Source of the DNA: Chitinophaga pinensis
GTDB lineage: Bacteria; Bacteroidota; Bacteroidia; Chitinophagales; Chitinophagaceae
Reading direction: 5' to 3'
DNA length: 64,000 nucleotides
Assembly: GCA_902167325.1 (NCBI GenBank)
Contig: LR632930.1
Location: 2,356,001 to 2,420,000 of the forward strand
In this document: positions 51,390-62,370 of the stretch, one piece after another
Layout of the letters: each line of letters starts with the position of its first letter
How positions within the stretch are numbered: position 1 is the stretch's first letter
Made by a program: the position numbers and the translations under genes
The notes under the pieces: model-generated
What the model saw: the letters and a program-made list of their open reading frames with translations, nothing else
Told to the model about the DNA's origin: nothing
Database searches by the model: none

Positions 51390-52658
51390 ATGAAAACCAT
51401 GCTCACACTGGCAGCCTGCACCATGATGCTGCTGGCCATATCCTGTAAAAAGAAAGACAAAACTGTAGAACCGGTTAATGATCCCCCGGTCGGTACACCC
51501 GTTACCATTTCCCTAATGCAACCCATGACCGGAATCCCGGGAGATGTTATCACCATAACCGGATCAGGTTTCAGTACCCAAAAAAATAAAAACATTGTCA
51601 AAATCGGAGGGAAGGCGGCTACTGTGTCTGAGGCTTTGGCTACGCAACTGAAGGTGGTCATCCCAAATCACCCGGCCGATGGTAAAGTGGAAGTTACCGT
51701 AAATAGCTCTTCAGGACAGGGCGCCACAATGCTGACGCTTGAATTGCCGGAGGCTGACTTCGTTTCCGGCCCGCAGAGTGCCGGCCTGCCCCAGAGCTTC
51801 CTCTGTGTGAATGGTTCCCGTTTCAGTGATGAATACGAATGGTATGTGGATGGGAAAAAAGAAAGTGCCAGCGAAAACATCGCCCCCTGGATTTACTCTC
51901 CCGGTATCCATGAGGTGAAGCTGATTGCTAAACGGTTCTTCCAGGGTGTCCTTCACTCTGACACTATTGTCCACGAATTTGAAGTGGCGATGGACCCGAA
52001 CCTGATAGCCCATTATCCTTTTAACAACGATGCTATCGATGTAGCCCCCCACCAGCATCATGGAACCATGGTGCACATCACCCCCGGAACAAGCAGGAAA
52101 ACGATGGTAGGAGATGCCCTGAAATTTGATGGCGTCAGTTCAATGGTTCGCCTCCCTGAGAACCTGATACATTCATTGGGTAATACCAAGGCCATTTCCC
52201 TGTGGTTTAAATCCGAAATGCCTATTGTTGTTGCCAGCCCGCTGTTCGGTTACCAGAATGCCGCTGTTGGCGGTAGCCTGCCGTCGGCATATTGCCCGGG
52301 GGTATTAATTAGCTCAGCCAACAAGTTGTACGGTAAGCTGGGCGATGCGGACGACATAAATGCACTGATGAATGGAGGGTTGGTTACCGATGAATGGCAT
52401 CATCTCTGCATCACCGGTAATCAGAACACCCAGATCATGTACCTCGACGGAGTTGTACTTCGGACATACCCCGGTCCTGACGAAACCAGCGGCATTGCCA
52501 AGACGATCAACCAGATCGGTGCCGCATGGTATGGCATAATGCTTCCGGGTTCGAACGTACTGAATACCTGGACGTATTTCAAAGGGGAGATCGACGATGT
52601 AAGATTGTATAAAACCGTTTTGGACCGGGACCGGGTGCGCGCACTTGCCAACGAATAG
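51390..52658 (+). CDS. Lipoprotein with IPT/TIG, PKD-like and LamG domains
   Basis: 422 aa surface lipoprotein; signal MKTMLTLAACTMMLLAISC with Cys at 19. An IPT/TIG domain (about 40-115: PMTGIPGDVITITGSGF) is followed by a PKD-like region (about 120-195: SAGLPQSFLCVNGSRFSDEY) and a C-terminal LamG/concanavalin-like domain (about 200-420: LIAHYPFNNDAIDVAPHQHH, WHHLCITGNQN, FKGEIDDVRLYKTVLD). Such proteins bind carbohydrate or act as surface adhesins. It stands alone, with terminators on both sides; no TAnnTTTG promoter was found. Confidence 0.85.
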   Translation: MKTMLTLAACTMMLLAISCKKKDKTVEPVNDPPVGTPVTISLMQPMTGIPGDVITITGSGFSTQKNKNIVKIGGKAATVSEALATQLKVVIPNHPADGKVEVTVNSSSGQGATMLTLELPEADFVSGPQSAGLPQSFLCVNGSRFSDEYEWYVDGKKESASENIAPWIYSPGIHEVKLIAKRFFQGVLHSDTIVHEFEVAMDPNLIAHYPFNNDAIDVAPHQHHGTMVHITPGTSRKTMVGDALKFDGVSSMVRLPENLIHSLGNTKAISLWFKSEMPIVVASPLFGYQNAAVGGSLPSAYCPGVLISSANKLYGKLGDADDINALMNGGLVTDEWHHLCITGNQNTQIMYLDGVVLRTYPGPDETSGIAKTINQIGAAWYGIMLPGSNVLNTWTYFKGEIDDVRLYKTVLDRDRVRALANE

Positions 52659-52698
52659 CTCCGCTCGCCCAACCTGACGACCATTGATCATTTTATAC

Positions 52699-52747
52699 AG
52701 CCGGATGCAGTGTAGTGGCACCTCTACGCAGCATCCGGCTTGCATTT
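52699..52747 (+). terminator. Terminator after the LamG lipoprotein
   Basis: AGCCGGATGC (52699-52708) pairs with GCATCCGGCT (52731-52740) around an inner GTGTAG/CTACGC stem, followed by TGCATTTTCT. Confidence 0.8.
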
Positions 52748-52774
52748 TCTGGCTTGCTTCATTATCTTGCCTTT

Positions 52775-54163
52775 ATGTCAAACAATTCCCGACGCAAATT
52801 CATCAGGCAGCTGGGCAGCACTGCCGCCTTATTGGGAACCGCTCCCCTGGCCGGTTTAGCAGCAGAACCAGGTAAAAGGGTTCTCCTCAATCCCGAAAAG
52901 CGCGTGAGCGCAAATGATAAAATCCGCATCGCCGGCATCGGTATGGGCATTATGGGCTTCGGTGACGTGTCCTGCGCCATTAAAGTACCCGGTGTGGAGC
53001 TGGTAGCCGTGGCAGACCTTTACGATGGTCACCTCGAAAAAGCCAAAGCAACCTACGGCAATCATATCCAGACCACGCGTGACTACCGCGAGATCCTTGA
53101 ACGGAAAGATGTGGATGCCGTTATCATCGCCACGCCCGACCACTGGCACGATGCACAGGCCATCGCTGCACTGCAGAAAGGTAAAGCCGTGTATTGCGAA
53201 AAGCCCATGACACAGCAGATCGAGGAAGGACATAAAGTGATTGCTGCTGTAGAACGCACCAAAGGCATCCTCCAGGTAGGCAGCCAGCGTGTGAGCAGCG
53301 TAGCCATGGCCGAAGCAAAGCGCCGTTATCAGGCGGGTGATATCGGCAGGCTCAACCTCGTAGAAGCGAAAATAGACCGCCACAGCGCCCTCGGTGCCTG
53401 GCAGTATTCCATACCCACCGATGCATCTCCTAAAACGATCGATTGGGATACCTTCCTGAAAGACACGCCTAAGATGCCCTTCGACCCCGTACGCTTCTTC
53501 CGCTGGAGAAACTACCAGGCTTTCGGTACCGGCGTACCCGGCGACCTCTTTGTGCATCTCATCACCGGACTCCACTTCATTACCGGCTCCAAAGGGCCTA
53601 ACCGCATCTTTGCCAGTGGTAACCTGGTGCAGTGGCAGGACGGGCGCGATGTGCCCGACCTGATGGTGGCCATCTTCGAATATCCCGAAACACCTGAACA
53701 CCCTGCCTTCCAGATGCAGCTGCGCGTGAATTTCGCAGACGGCGGAGGGGGAGGGGAATACACCCGCCTCATTGGTACGGAAGGCGTTATGGAAATGGGC
53801 TGGAACGATTTTACCATCAAACAGCACAAACTGCCCAAAGCACCCGGTTACGGCGGATGGGACACCTATAACACCTTCACCAAATCGGAGCAGGAAGCGT
53901 TTGTAAAGGATTATATGGCTAAGTACAGCGAAGCCGACCGTAAACAGCTCAAAGCTGAAGAGATCAAGTATCATGCACCAGCCGGTTACGACGACCGGTA
54001 CGACCATTTCGTGAACTTCTTCGACTCCATCCGCACCGGCAAACCGGTAGTGGAAGACGCAGCTTTCGGTCTCCGTGCTGCAGGCCCGGCCCTGGCGGTA
54101 AACGAAAGCTATTTCAAAAAGAAACTGATCGAGTGGGATCCTGTGAAAATGAAAATCAAATAA
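52775..54163 (+). CDS. Gfo/Idh/MocA family oxidoreductase, Tat-exported
   Basis: 462 aa. SRRKFIRQLGSTAALLG is a twin-arginine signal; start at 52775 puts it at the N-terminus. The NAD-binding IAGIGMGIMGFGD and AVADLYDGHLEKAK are followed by the family motif CEKPMTQQ and by FFDSIRTGKPVVEDAAFG near the C-terminus. It probably oxidises or reduces a sugar or sugar derivative in the periplasm with a tightly bound NAD. It lacks the GH109 blocks seen in the gene at 19614-21011, so no glycosidase function is assigned. Confidence 0.9.
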   Translation: MSNNSRRKFIRQLGSTAALLGTAPLAGLAAEPGKRVLLNPEKRVSANDKIRIAGIGMGIMGFGDVSCAIKVPGVELVAVADLYDGHLEKAKATYGNHIQTTRDYREILERKDVDAVIIATPDHWHDAQAIAALQKGKAVYCEKPMTQQIEEGHKVIAAVERTKGILQVGSQRVSSVAMAEAKRRYQAGDIGRLNLVEAKIDRHSALGAWQYSIPTDASPKTIDWDTFLKDTPKMPFDPVRFFRWRNYQAFGTGVPGDLFVHLITGLHFITGSKGPNRIFASGNLVQWQDGRDVPDLMVAIFEYPETPEHPAFQMQLRVNFADGGGGGEYTRLIGTEGVMEMGWNDFTIKQHKLPKAPGYGGWDTYNTFTKSEQEAFVKDYMAKYSEADRKQLKAEEIKYHAPAGYDDRYDHFVNFFDSIRTGKPVVEDAAFGLRAAGPALAVNESYFKKKLIEWDPVKMKIK

Positions 54164-54173
54164 TTTCCGATAG

Positions 54174-54200
54174 CCGGGGCCCATGTGGCCCCGGTTTTAT
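54174..54200 (+). terminator. Terminator after the exported oxidoreductase
   Basis: CCGGGGCC (54174-54181) pairs with GGCCCCGG (54187-54194), followed by TTTTATTT. Confidence 0.85.
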
Positions 54201-54241
54201 TTCCAGCTTTTCCTTACATTCAGGTATCCTAAAACTCTCAT

Positions 54242-56365
54242 ATGCGACTACAGCCCCTAACCGTATGCGCTGCCGTGATGCTGTCGGCCTGCGCTCAAAT
54301 AGATAAAAAAATGGAAAAAGTGAATGTGCCCGCACCCGTTGCGGAGAAGATTAAACATGAAATGACGATTCACGGGGATACCCGGAACGATGCGTATTAC
54401 TGGCTTAATGAGCGGGAGAACCCGAAGGTGATCGCCTATCTCGAAGCCGAGAACAAATACACCGACACGATGCTTTCTCCCGTGAAGGGCTTACGCGATA
54501 AGCTGTTCACCGAAATGAAGAGCCGCATCAAGGAAAAAGATGAAACCGCTCCCGTTACTGAAAACGGTTATATCTACTACACCCGCTACGAAGAAGGGAA
54601 GGAATACCCGCTCTTCTGCCGTAAAAAAGGAGCAGATACTGCGCCGGAGGAAGTGTTCCTTAACGTAAACGATCTGGCAGGTGGGCACGCCTATTTTCAG
54701 GTGGGCAGTGCAGACATCAGTCCGGACAACAGGTTGCTTGTGTATGCGGAAGATACTGTAAGCCGCCGCCTCTACAACCTCCGTATCAAGAACCTGGAAA
54801 CAGGAGAACTGTACCCGGAAACTATCAAAAATGCAGATCCCGGCATCGCCTGGGCGAAGGATAACAAAACATTCTTCTACGGCGTCAAAAACGACACCAC
54901 GCTCAGGGTGGAAAAGATCTTCCGCCACGTGCTGGGGACCGACCCCGTGAAGGATGTTGAGATCTATTATGAGAAAGACGAGACCTTTTCCACCTGGGTA
55001 GGCCGCACCCGCTCACGCGATTATATTTACATTGGCAGTGAAAGCACCCTGTCTGCCGAATACCGTATCCTCGAAGCAGACAAGCCCGGTGGCGCCTTCC
55101 GTGTGTTTCAGCCACGGCAGAAGGATATGCTGTATAGTATCGATCACCGCGGTGATAAGTTCTTTGTGCGTACTAACCTCGATGCCAAGAACTTCCGGCT
55201 GATGGAAACACCTGTCGGCAAAACCACCATGGATAGCTGGAAGGAAGTGATCCCGCACCGCCCGGATGTATTGCTGGAGGGATTTACACTGTTTGATAAC
55301 TTTAAAGTACTCAGCGAACGGAAGAATGGACTTACGCAGTTACGTATCATGCCGGAAGGTGGCCAGGAGCATTACCTCGACTTCGGTGAGCCGGCATACG
55401 TGGCATTCGTAGTTTCCAATCCCGAGCTGGATTCCAAAGTGCTGCGCTACAATTATACTTCCCTTACCACACCCAATTCCGTGTACGAATACAACATGGA
55501 AACGAAGGAGAAAACCCTGCGCAAGCAGCAGGAAGTGATTGGCGGATACGATCAGAAAGAGTATGTAACAGAAAGATTGTTTGCCACGGCAGACGATGGT
55601 ACCCGCATACCCATTTCCCTCGTGTATAAAAAAGGCTTCGAAAAGAACGGTAAGCAACCACTGTTACTGTACGGTTATGGCTCTTATGGCGCCAGTATGG
55701 ATCCAGGGTTCAGCTCTAACCGCATCAGTTTGCTTGACCGTGGTTTCTGCTACGCCATCGCACACATCCGTGGTGGACAGGAACTGGGCAGGCAGTGGTA
55801 CGAAGACGGAAAGATGTTTAAGAAGAAAAACACTTTCACTGACTTCATCGACTGTGCGGAGTTCCTCATTGAAAATAAGTTTACGGATACATCGCACCTC
55901 TTTGCATTGGGCGGTTCTGCCGGCGGCCTGCTCATGGGAGCTGTCGTAAATATGCGCCCCGAGCTATGGAAAGGCGTGATTGCAGCAGTGCCTTTCGTGG
56001 ACGTGGTTACCACCATGCTGGATGAAAGCATTCCGCTGACTACCGGAGAGTTCGACGAATGGGGGAACCCCAAGAACAAGGATTCCTACGATTACATGAA
56101 ATCCTACTCACCGTACGATAATGTGGAGTCGAAAGTATATCCCAATATGCTGGTTACTACCGGCCTGCACGACTCTCAGGTTCAGTACTTCGAACCGGCC
56201 AAATGGGTGGCTAAGTTGCGTGAACTGAAGAAGGGTGATAACCTGCTGCTCATGGAAACCAATATGGAAGCCGGCCATGGCGGCGCCAGCGGAAGGTTTA
56301 AAGCACTGAAGGATGTGGCGCTTCAATACGCATTTATGTTCTACCTGCTGGGTATCGATAAATAA
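54242..56365 (+). CDS. ptrB: S9 family oligopeptidase B-like serine peptidase (lipoprotein)
   Basis: 707 aa. A short lipoprotein-like signal (MRLQPLTVCAAVMLSACAQ) is followed by a seven-bladed propeller (about 45-420) and an alpha/beta-hydrolase domain. The nucleophile is Ser559 in LGGSAGGLL; the Asp is in TTGLHDSQVQYFEP and the His in EAGHGGASGR. YGYGSYGASMDPGF and HIRGGQELGRQWYEDGK are typical of oligopeptidase B, which cuts peptides after Arg or Lys. The start at 54242 is the first in-frame ATG behind the terminator. Confidence 0.93.
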   Translation: MRLQPLTVCAAVMLSACAQIDKKMEKVNVPAPVAEKIKHEMTIHGDTRNDAYYWLNERENPKVIAYLEAENKYTDTMLSPVKGLRDKLFTEMKSRIKEKDETAPVTENGYIYYTRYEEGKEYPLFCRKKGADTAPEEVFLNVNDLAGGHAYFQVGSADISPDNRLLVYAEDTVSRRLYNLRIKNLETGELYPETIKNADPGIAWAKDNKTFFYGVKNDTTLRVEKIFRHVLGTDPVKDVEIYYEKDETFSTWVGRTRSRDYIYIGSESTLSAEYRILEADKPGGAFRVFQPRQKDMLYSIDHRGDKFFVRTNLDAKNFRLMETPVGKTTMDSWKEVIPHRPDVLLEGFTLFDNFKVLSERKNGLTQLRIMPEGGQEHYLDFGEPAYVAFVVSNPELDSKVLRYNYTSLTTPNSVYEYNMETKEKTLRKQQEVIGGYDQKEYVTERLFATADDGTRIPISLVYKKGFEKNGKQPLLLYGYGSYGASMDPGFSSNRISLLDRGFCYAIAHIRGGQELGRQWYEDGKMFKKKNTFTDFIDCAEFLIENKFTDTSHLFALGGSAGGLLMGAVVNMRPELWKGVIAAVPFVDVVTTMLDESIPLTTGEFDEWGNPKNKDSYDYMKSYSPYDNVESKVYPNMLVTTGLHDSQVQYFEPAKWVAKLRELKKGDNLLLMETNMEAGHGGASGRFKALKDVALQYAFMFYLLGIDK

Positions 56366-56388
56366 CTGCTTACTGCATAATAAAAGCG

Positions 56389-56420
56389 AAGGGCCGCCCG
56401 GAAGGGCGGCCCTTGTTTAT
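56389..56420. terminator. Terminator between the peptidase and hdeD-like genes
   Basis: AAGGGCCGCCC-GGAA-GGGCGGCCCTT, perfect 11-bp stem, with T-rich sequence after it on the plus strand (GTTTATT). Confidence 0.85.
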
Positions 56421-56450
56421 TGAACCAAAACATTAGATCGGATACAGCCC

Positions 56451-57017
56451 TCAGGCATGCTTTTGATGATGACTTTCAAAGCCCTTATGCACTTTCCGGA
56501 GGCGGAAGCCTACAGAAAGGAGGAAGATGCCCAGTAAGAGGGCGTAAAAACCAAGGTACCAGGCCAGTACTACCACTCCGGCCAGCGGCTGCATGAAAAT
56601 GAGGATACCGAATGCTACAGACAGTATCCCGGCGAGTATCAGCATCCATTCTCCCGTGATTTCTTTCCGGAGGCGGATGGCCACGATGATTTCCAACAGG
56701 CCCGTTACAACAGCCCAGATGGCTACCAGCGTTACGAGGAACACGGCTGTTACCCCTGGCATAAACAGCATGATGCCCCCGGCTACGAGGCCCATGAGGC
56801 CGATCAGCAGGAACGTCCACCAGCTTTCATCCTTTTTCATGATCTGGAAACCATGAATAATGGAAAATATGCCATCTACGAGGAAATAGGCGCCCAGGAA
56901 GATAACGAGTACAGACAGGGTGAGGGCAGGCCAGAGGAACGCGAGGATGGCGAAAACAACAGCCATTACACCCCGGAAAACTACAAGGCCCCAGTATTTG
57001 GAAAGTTCATGGATCAT
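56451..57017 (-). CDS. HdeD family membrane protein (DUF308)
   Basis: 188 aa with six hydrophobic segments arranged as three internal DUF308 repeats (WGLVVFRGVMAVVFAILAFL, LIGLMGLVAGGIMLF, LAGILSVAFGILIFMQPLAG). Members are small inner-membrane proteins; E. coli HdeD has been linked to acid resistance, but the activity is unknown. Divergent from the ABC-F gene. Confidence 0.88.
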   Translation of the reverse strand: MIHELSKYWGLVVFRGVMAVVFAILAFLWPALTLSVLVIFLGAYFLVDGIFSIIHGFQIMKKDESWWTFLLIGLMGLVAGGIMLFMPGVTAVFLVTLVAIWAVVTGLLEIIVAIRLRKEITGEWMLILAGILSVAFGILIFMQPLAGVVVLAWYLGFYALLLGIFLLSVGFRLRKVHKGFESHHQKHA

Positions 57018-57032
57018 GGTAACAAAATTTGA

Positions 57033-58796
<1,764 letters not shown>

Positions 58797-58825
58797 GCAA
58801 AAGCAAGACTTACTTTACTGAAAAT

Positions 58826-58856
58826 AAAAAGAGCGGATATTATCCGCTCTTTTTTA
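58826..58856 (+). terminator. Terminator after the ABC-F gene
   Basis: AAAGAGCGGATA/TATCCGCTCTTT long palindrome followed by TTTTT. Confidence 0.9.
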
Positions 58857-58890
58857 TGGGTTACTTTTTTGGGTATTAGCTCTCTGCTAC

Positions 58891-59283
58891 TCAGAGATAT
58901 TCTTCGATTACTTTCATTTTGTGTTTGTCGAGCGGCTTTGTGATATATGCCATCAGCTCCGGCGTTCTCTCCACTTTCTCCATATCCTGGATGTTCATGG
59001 AAGAGGAACACATGATAATGGGCACATCCTGGGTTAATTTGCTTTTCAGCTTCCGGAAGGCCTCTATGAAATCCCACCCGTTCATCCTTTGCATATTCAT
59101 ATCGAGTATGATCAGGCAGGGGAGGTGGCGTGCCGCAAAATCATTCAGATCCTCAATGGCGTCTTCCGCTGAAAGAAAGGAATTCACCCTTACATCCCAC
59201 CCCTGCAAACCAAACATCTTCTTCACAATAAAGTGGAAAATCTCATCATCGTCGATTACATAAACTACTTTATTCTGTGCCAT
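58891..59283 (-). CDS. Stand-alone response-regulator receiver protein
   Basis: 130 aa from the ATG at 59283, giving MAQNKVVYVIDDDEIFHFIV with the acidic pocket at DDDE. The phospho-acceptor Asp is in LIILDMNMQRMNGW, the Thr/Ser switch in IIMCSSSMN and the Lys in YITKPLDKHK. It has no output domain, so it acts by binding a partner such as a kinase or chemotaxis-like machinery. No histidine kinase is nearby. Two in-frame ATGs upstream (59310 and 59352) would add 9 or 23 residues. Confidence 0.9.
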   Translation of the reverse strand: MAQNKVVYVIDDDEIFHFIVKKMFGLQGWDVRVNSFLSAEDAIEDLNDFAARHLPCLIILDMNMQRMNGWDFIEAFRKLKSKLTQDVPIIMCSSSMNIQDMEKVERTPELMAYITKPLDKHKMKVIEEYL

Positions 59284-59494
59284 GTCAATAATATTATCGA
59301 ATTGCTTCATATAATTTCGTTTACTGTCTGCAATTCCCATTTCCGTTAGCATAGGTACTCATCAAATAGGGCCACACAAGCCGGGTTTCATCAAAAGCCG
59401 TTACGTAATTTCACCGCAAAGAAAGTTAATTTATTTTTAATATTAATGTTTTTTAACCTTCAATAACCAATCTTTAACAAAGGGATGAAAAAAG

Positions 59495-59526
59495 AAAGGG
59501 TATGACCGGAGTCATACCCTTTTTAC
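59495..59526. terminator. Terminator downstream of the coiled-coil membrane protein
   Basis: AAAGGGTATGAC-CGGA-GTCATACCCTTT, perfect 12-bp stem flanked by A- and T-runs, able to stop the minus-strand gene at 59557-60516. Confidence 0.85.
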
Positions 59527-59556
59527 TATGAATGTTGGATTGTATATCCTGATAAA

Positions 59557-60516
59557 TTAGAACAGCCCGCCTTTTTTCAGGTTCACTTTGCCATTTCCGA
59601 TACGGAAGCCGTCCTGGTAAATTTCCACGCTGTAATCGCCTGGTTTGAAGTCAGAATTCTGTTTCCAGTCCATGCTCACGGGAGTAATACCGCCAGACTG
59701 GTAAGAAATAGTTTTCTTAACGGTGTAGAGCTTTTCGGTACCGTCTTCTAAAGTGAAGCGGCCGCTGCCCAGTGCTTCTACTGCGAGGGGGGAACCATCG
59801 GGTGCTGTGATGGCCACGTAGATTTCCTTGTCGCCGGTGGTAGCGATACGGTTATCGAGGTCGAAAGACACACGCATCATATCGGCACGTTTGGCTTTGG
59901 TGGTCACTTCTTCCTTACCATTCTTACGCAGGTTAATGGGCGACAGTTTGATATTGGAAGCATGCAGTACGGATCCGAGATCTACGCGTTTACCGAGGCT
60001 GTCTTTTACAGTGGTTACAGAATCACGCTCTTTGCGGGCGTAATCACGTTCACCGGCCAATACGATCTTTTCTCCTTCGAGGCGCTCGATCGTTTGCACA
60101 TAACCTTCGGTTTTAGACTTCAGCTCTTCGATAAGCCTGCGGGCTTCCGCCAGCTGTGCAGAAGTTGCGTTCTTGTTGCTGAGGATGCCGGTAATACGGC
60201 CTTTCATATCCGCAATTTCTTTATCCTTACTCTTCACCAGGCTGTCCATCCGGCTGTTCTGGGAGATCAGATCGTCCAGACGTGCAGAGGCAGCTTCATA
60301 TTCGGATTGAATCTGATTCCGGGATTCCGTCAGTGTATCGAGTTGATTTTCTTTAGTGGCAATCTCCCGGCTGGTCTGGCTCTTGTCATAATACATGTAA
60401 CCCCAGGTACCCACGAGGGCTGCGATGAGGATGCCATATATCAGGCCGTTCTTACTGCTTTTCGGTTTTTCAGGCCCGGGATTGGGCGTACCAGCGTTAA
60501 AGGTGTTTTCCGCCAT
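59557..60516 (-). CDS. Membrane-anchored coiled-coil protein of unknown function
   Basis: 319 aa. A short Pro/Asn-rich N-terminus is followed by one span (GLIYGILIAALVGTWGYMYY, about 25-44) and a coiled coil of about 45-170 (ENQLDTLTESRNQIQSEYEA, LKSKTEGYVQTIERLEGEKI). The C-terminal 140 residues look like a beta-sandwich (DKEIYVAITAPDGSPLAVEA, SVEIYQDGFRIGNGKVNLKK). This plan recurs in Bacteroidota envelope proteins; location is periplasmic with the N-terminus inside. Function unknown. Confidence 0.75.
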   Translation of the reverse strand: MAENTFNAGTPNPGPEKPKSSKNGLIYGILIAALVGTWGYMYYDKSQTSREIATKENQLDTLTESRNQIQSEYEAASARLDDLISQNSRMDSLVKSKDKEIADMKGRITGILSNKNATSAQLAEARRLIEELKSKTEGYVQTIERLEGEKIVLAGERDYARKERDSVTTVKDSLGKRVDLGSVLHASNIKLSPINLRKNGKEEVTTKAKRADMMRVSFDLDNRIATTGDKEIYVAITAPDGSPLAVEALGSGRFTLEDGTEKLYTVKKTISYQSGGITPVSMDWKQNSDFKPGDYSVEIYQDGFRIGNGKVNLKKGGLF

Positions 60517-60615
60517 AATGATTGATGTTTTGTTAAGTTGATTGTTAGTTATATGGGTAAAATTTTTCCCTCGAAATTGAAACGTTAAAATTTAACTAAA
60601 TTACACGCTTTAAAA

Positions 60616-61350
60616 TTGCAGGCTTTGTTATATACCGTTGCGCTCGACCAGTTATTATTGCTGGATATTGAAACCACTCCGCTAACATCTTCGTTGGATC
60701 AGCTTCCGGCCGAATTGCAGGCGCTCTGGCTGGAGAAGAATGCAAAAACTTTGCCAGATTCTGAAGATCCTGCGGGAGACTACTTCGAAAAAGCAGGGCT
60801 CACCGCCGAGTTCGGCAAAATCGTCTGCATCTCTGCCGGCTTCTTTTTTACGGAAAACGGTCAGTATCAATTACGTATAAAATCTTTTTATGGAGACGAT
60901 GAGAAGGAGCTGCTGGCCGGCTTCCTCGACACGGTTGCAAGATTTTACCAAAAAATCCAACGTTTTCAGTTCGCCGGTCATAACATCCGAGAGTTTGATA
61001 TTCCCTATATTTGCCGCCGCGCAATGATTAATGGCCTCCTGCTTCCGGCTCCCCTCCAGCTGCACCAGTATAAACCCTGGGAACAGCCCCTCCTGGATAC
61101 CCTCCAGTTATGGCGGTTCGGGGATTTCCGGAACTACACCTCCCTTAAACTGCTCGCCGCCGTACTGGGCATTCCCACTCCTAAAGACGATATCGACGGC
61201 AGCCAGGTAGGGAAAGTGTACTGGGAAGAAAAGGATCTCCGCCGCATCGTGGAATATTGTCAGAAAGATGTACTCACCGTGGGCCAGCTCCTCCTCCGCT
61301 TTAAGGGCCTCCCGCTCATGGAAAAGGATGGTGTGGAAGTAGTGGCTTAA
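60616..61350 (+). CDS. Predicted 3'-5' exonuclease (DnaQ/PolB-type, RNase H-like)
   Basis: 244 aa. Exonuclease I motif is LLLLDIETTP (about 13-22), Exo II HNIREFDIPYICRRAM (about 122-137) and Exo III is YCQKDVLTVGQLLLR (about 214-228), giving the DEDD set. The family (DNA polymerase B exonuclease-like 2) is stand-alone and its substrate is unknown. The start is a TTG at 60616; upstream only ten codons are open before a stop and none is ATG. holA follows after 21 bp, suggesting a link with replication or repair. Confidence 0.87.
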   Translation: MQALLYTVALDQLLLLDIETTPLTSSLDQLPAELQALWLEKNAKTLPDSEDPAGDYFEKAGLTAEFGKIVCISAGFFFTENGQYQLRIKSFYGDDEKELLAGFLDTVARFYQKIQRFQFAGHNIREFDIPYICRRAMINGLLLPAPLQLHQYKPWEQPLLDTLQLWRFGDFRNYTSLKLLAAVLGIPTPKDDIDGSQVGKVYWEEKDLRRIVEYCQKDVLTVGQLLLRFKGLPLMEKDGVEVVA

Positions 61351-61371
61351 CTGAATTGAAAAGAAAGGGTT

Positions 61372-62370
61372 ATGGATTATCAGGATATTATTAAAGAGTG
61401 GAAAAGCAATAAGTTCAAGCCGCTGTACTGGCTCGAAGGGGAAGAGGATTTCTTTATAGACCAGGTGGTGAACTACGCGGAGCACAACCTGCTTTCCGAA
61501 GCCGATAAAGGCTTCAACCTCACCGTTCTCTACGGGAAAGATACCGATTGGGCCACCATCATCAACGCCTGCCGCCGATATCCCATGTTCGCCGAGCGCC
61601 AGGTAGTGATCCTCAAAGAGGCCCAGGCCATGCGCGACCTCCTGAAAATAGAACCCTATATCGATAAACCCCTCGAATCCACCATCTTCGTAGTAGCCCA
61701 CAAACAGGGTAAGCTCGACGGCCGCTCCAAAATGGCCAAGCTCGTTAAAGAGCGCGGGGTAATGCTCTCTACCAAAAAACTATACGATAACCAGATACCC
61801 CAGTGGGCGGAAGCATACGTCCGTTCCCAGGGCCTTGCCATTTCAGAAAAGGCCTGCATTATGCTGGCAGATCATATCGGGAACGATCTCAGCCGCATCG
61901 CCAACGAGATCGAAAAGCTCATGGTTAACCTCCCCGAAGGCAAAAAGATCGATGAAGCCGATATCGAAAAGTATGTAGGCATCAGCAAAGAATACAATGT
62001 ATTTGAACTGCAGAACGCTGTTGGCCAGCAGGATATGGGCAAAGCCATGCGTATTATCCACTACTTCGCCGCCAATCCCAAAGCAGCGCCCATACAGGTA
62101 GTGATCCCTTCCTTATACGGTTACTTTTCCAAGATCAATCTCCTCTTCGGCGCCAAAGGCGGAGAAAAGGAAATGGCCGCCGCATTGGGTGTGCATCCCT
62201 TTTTCCTGAAAGATTATACTGCCGCCGCCCGCAAATTCGGGCCGGATGGTACGGAACGTGCCATTCTCCTGCTCGCGCAATACAATCTGCGCAGCATCGG
62301 TATCGGAGACAGTGGTAATGAAGATGGTGAATTGATGAAGGAGCTGGTATACAGGATATTAAGGCCTTGA
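61372..62370 (+). CDS. holA: DNA polymerase III delta subunit
   Basis: 332 aa, clamp-loader subunit that opens the sliding clamp. FKPLYWLEGEEDFFIDQVVN at the N-terminus is the typical start of HolA; ERQVVILKEAQAM, VVAHKQGKLDGRSK and GISKEYNVFELQNAVGQ are further family blocks. Its 3' end overlaps the convergent ribF by 12 bp. Confidence 0.93.
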   Translation: MDYQDIIKEWKSNKFKPLYWLEGEEDFFIDQVVNYAEHNLLSEADKGFNLTVLYGKDTDWATIINACRRYPMFAERQVVILKEAQAMRDLLKIEPYIDKPLESTIFVVAHKQGKLDGRSKMAKLVKERGVMLSTKKLYDNQIPQWAEAYVRSQGLAISEKACIMLADHIGNDLSRIANEIEKLMVNLPEGKKIDEADIEKYVGISKEYNVFELQNAVGQQDMGKAMRIIHYFAANPKAAPIQVVIPSLYGYFSKINLLFGAKGGEKEMAAALGVHPFFLKDYTAAARKFGPDGTERAILLLAQYNLRSIGIGDSGNEDGELMKELVYRILRP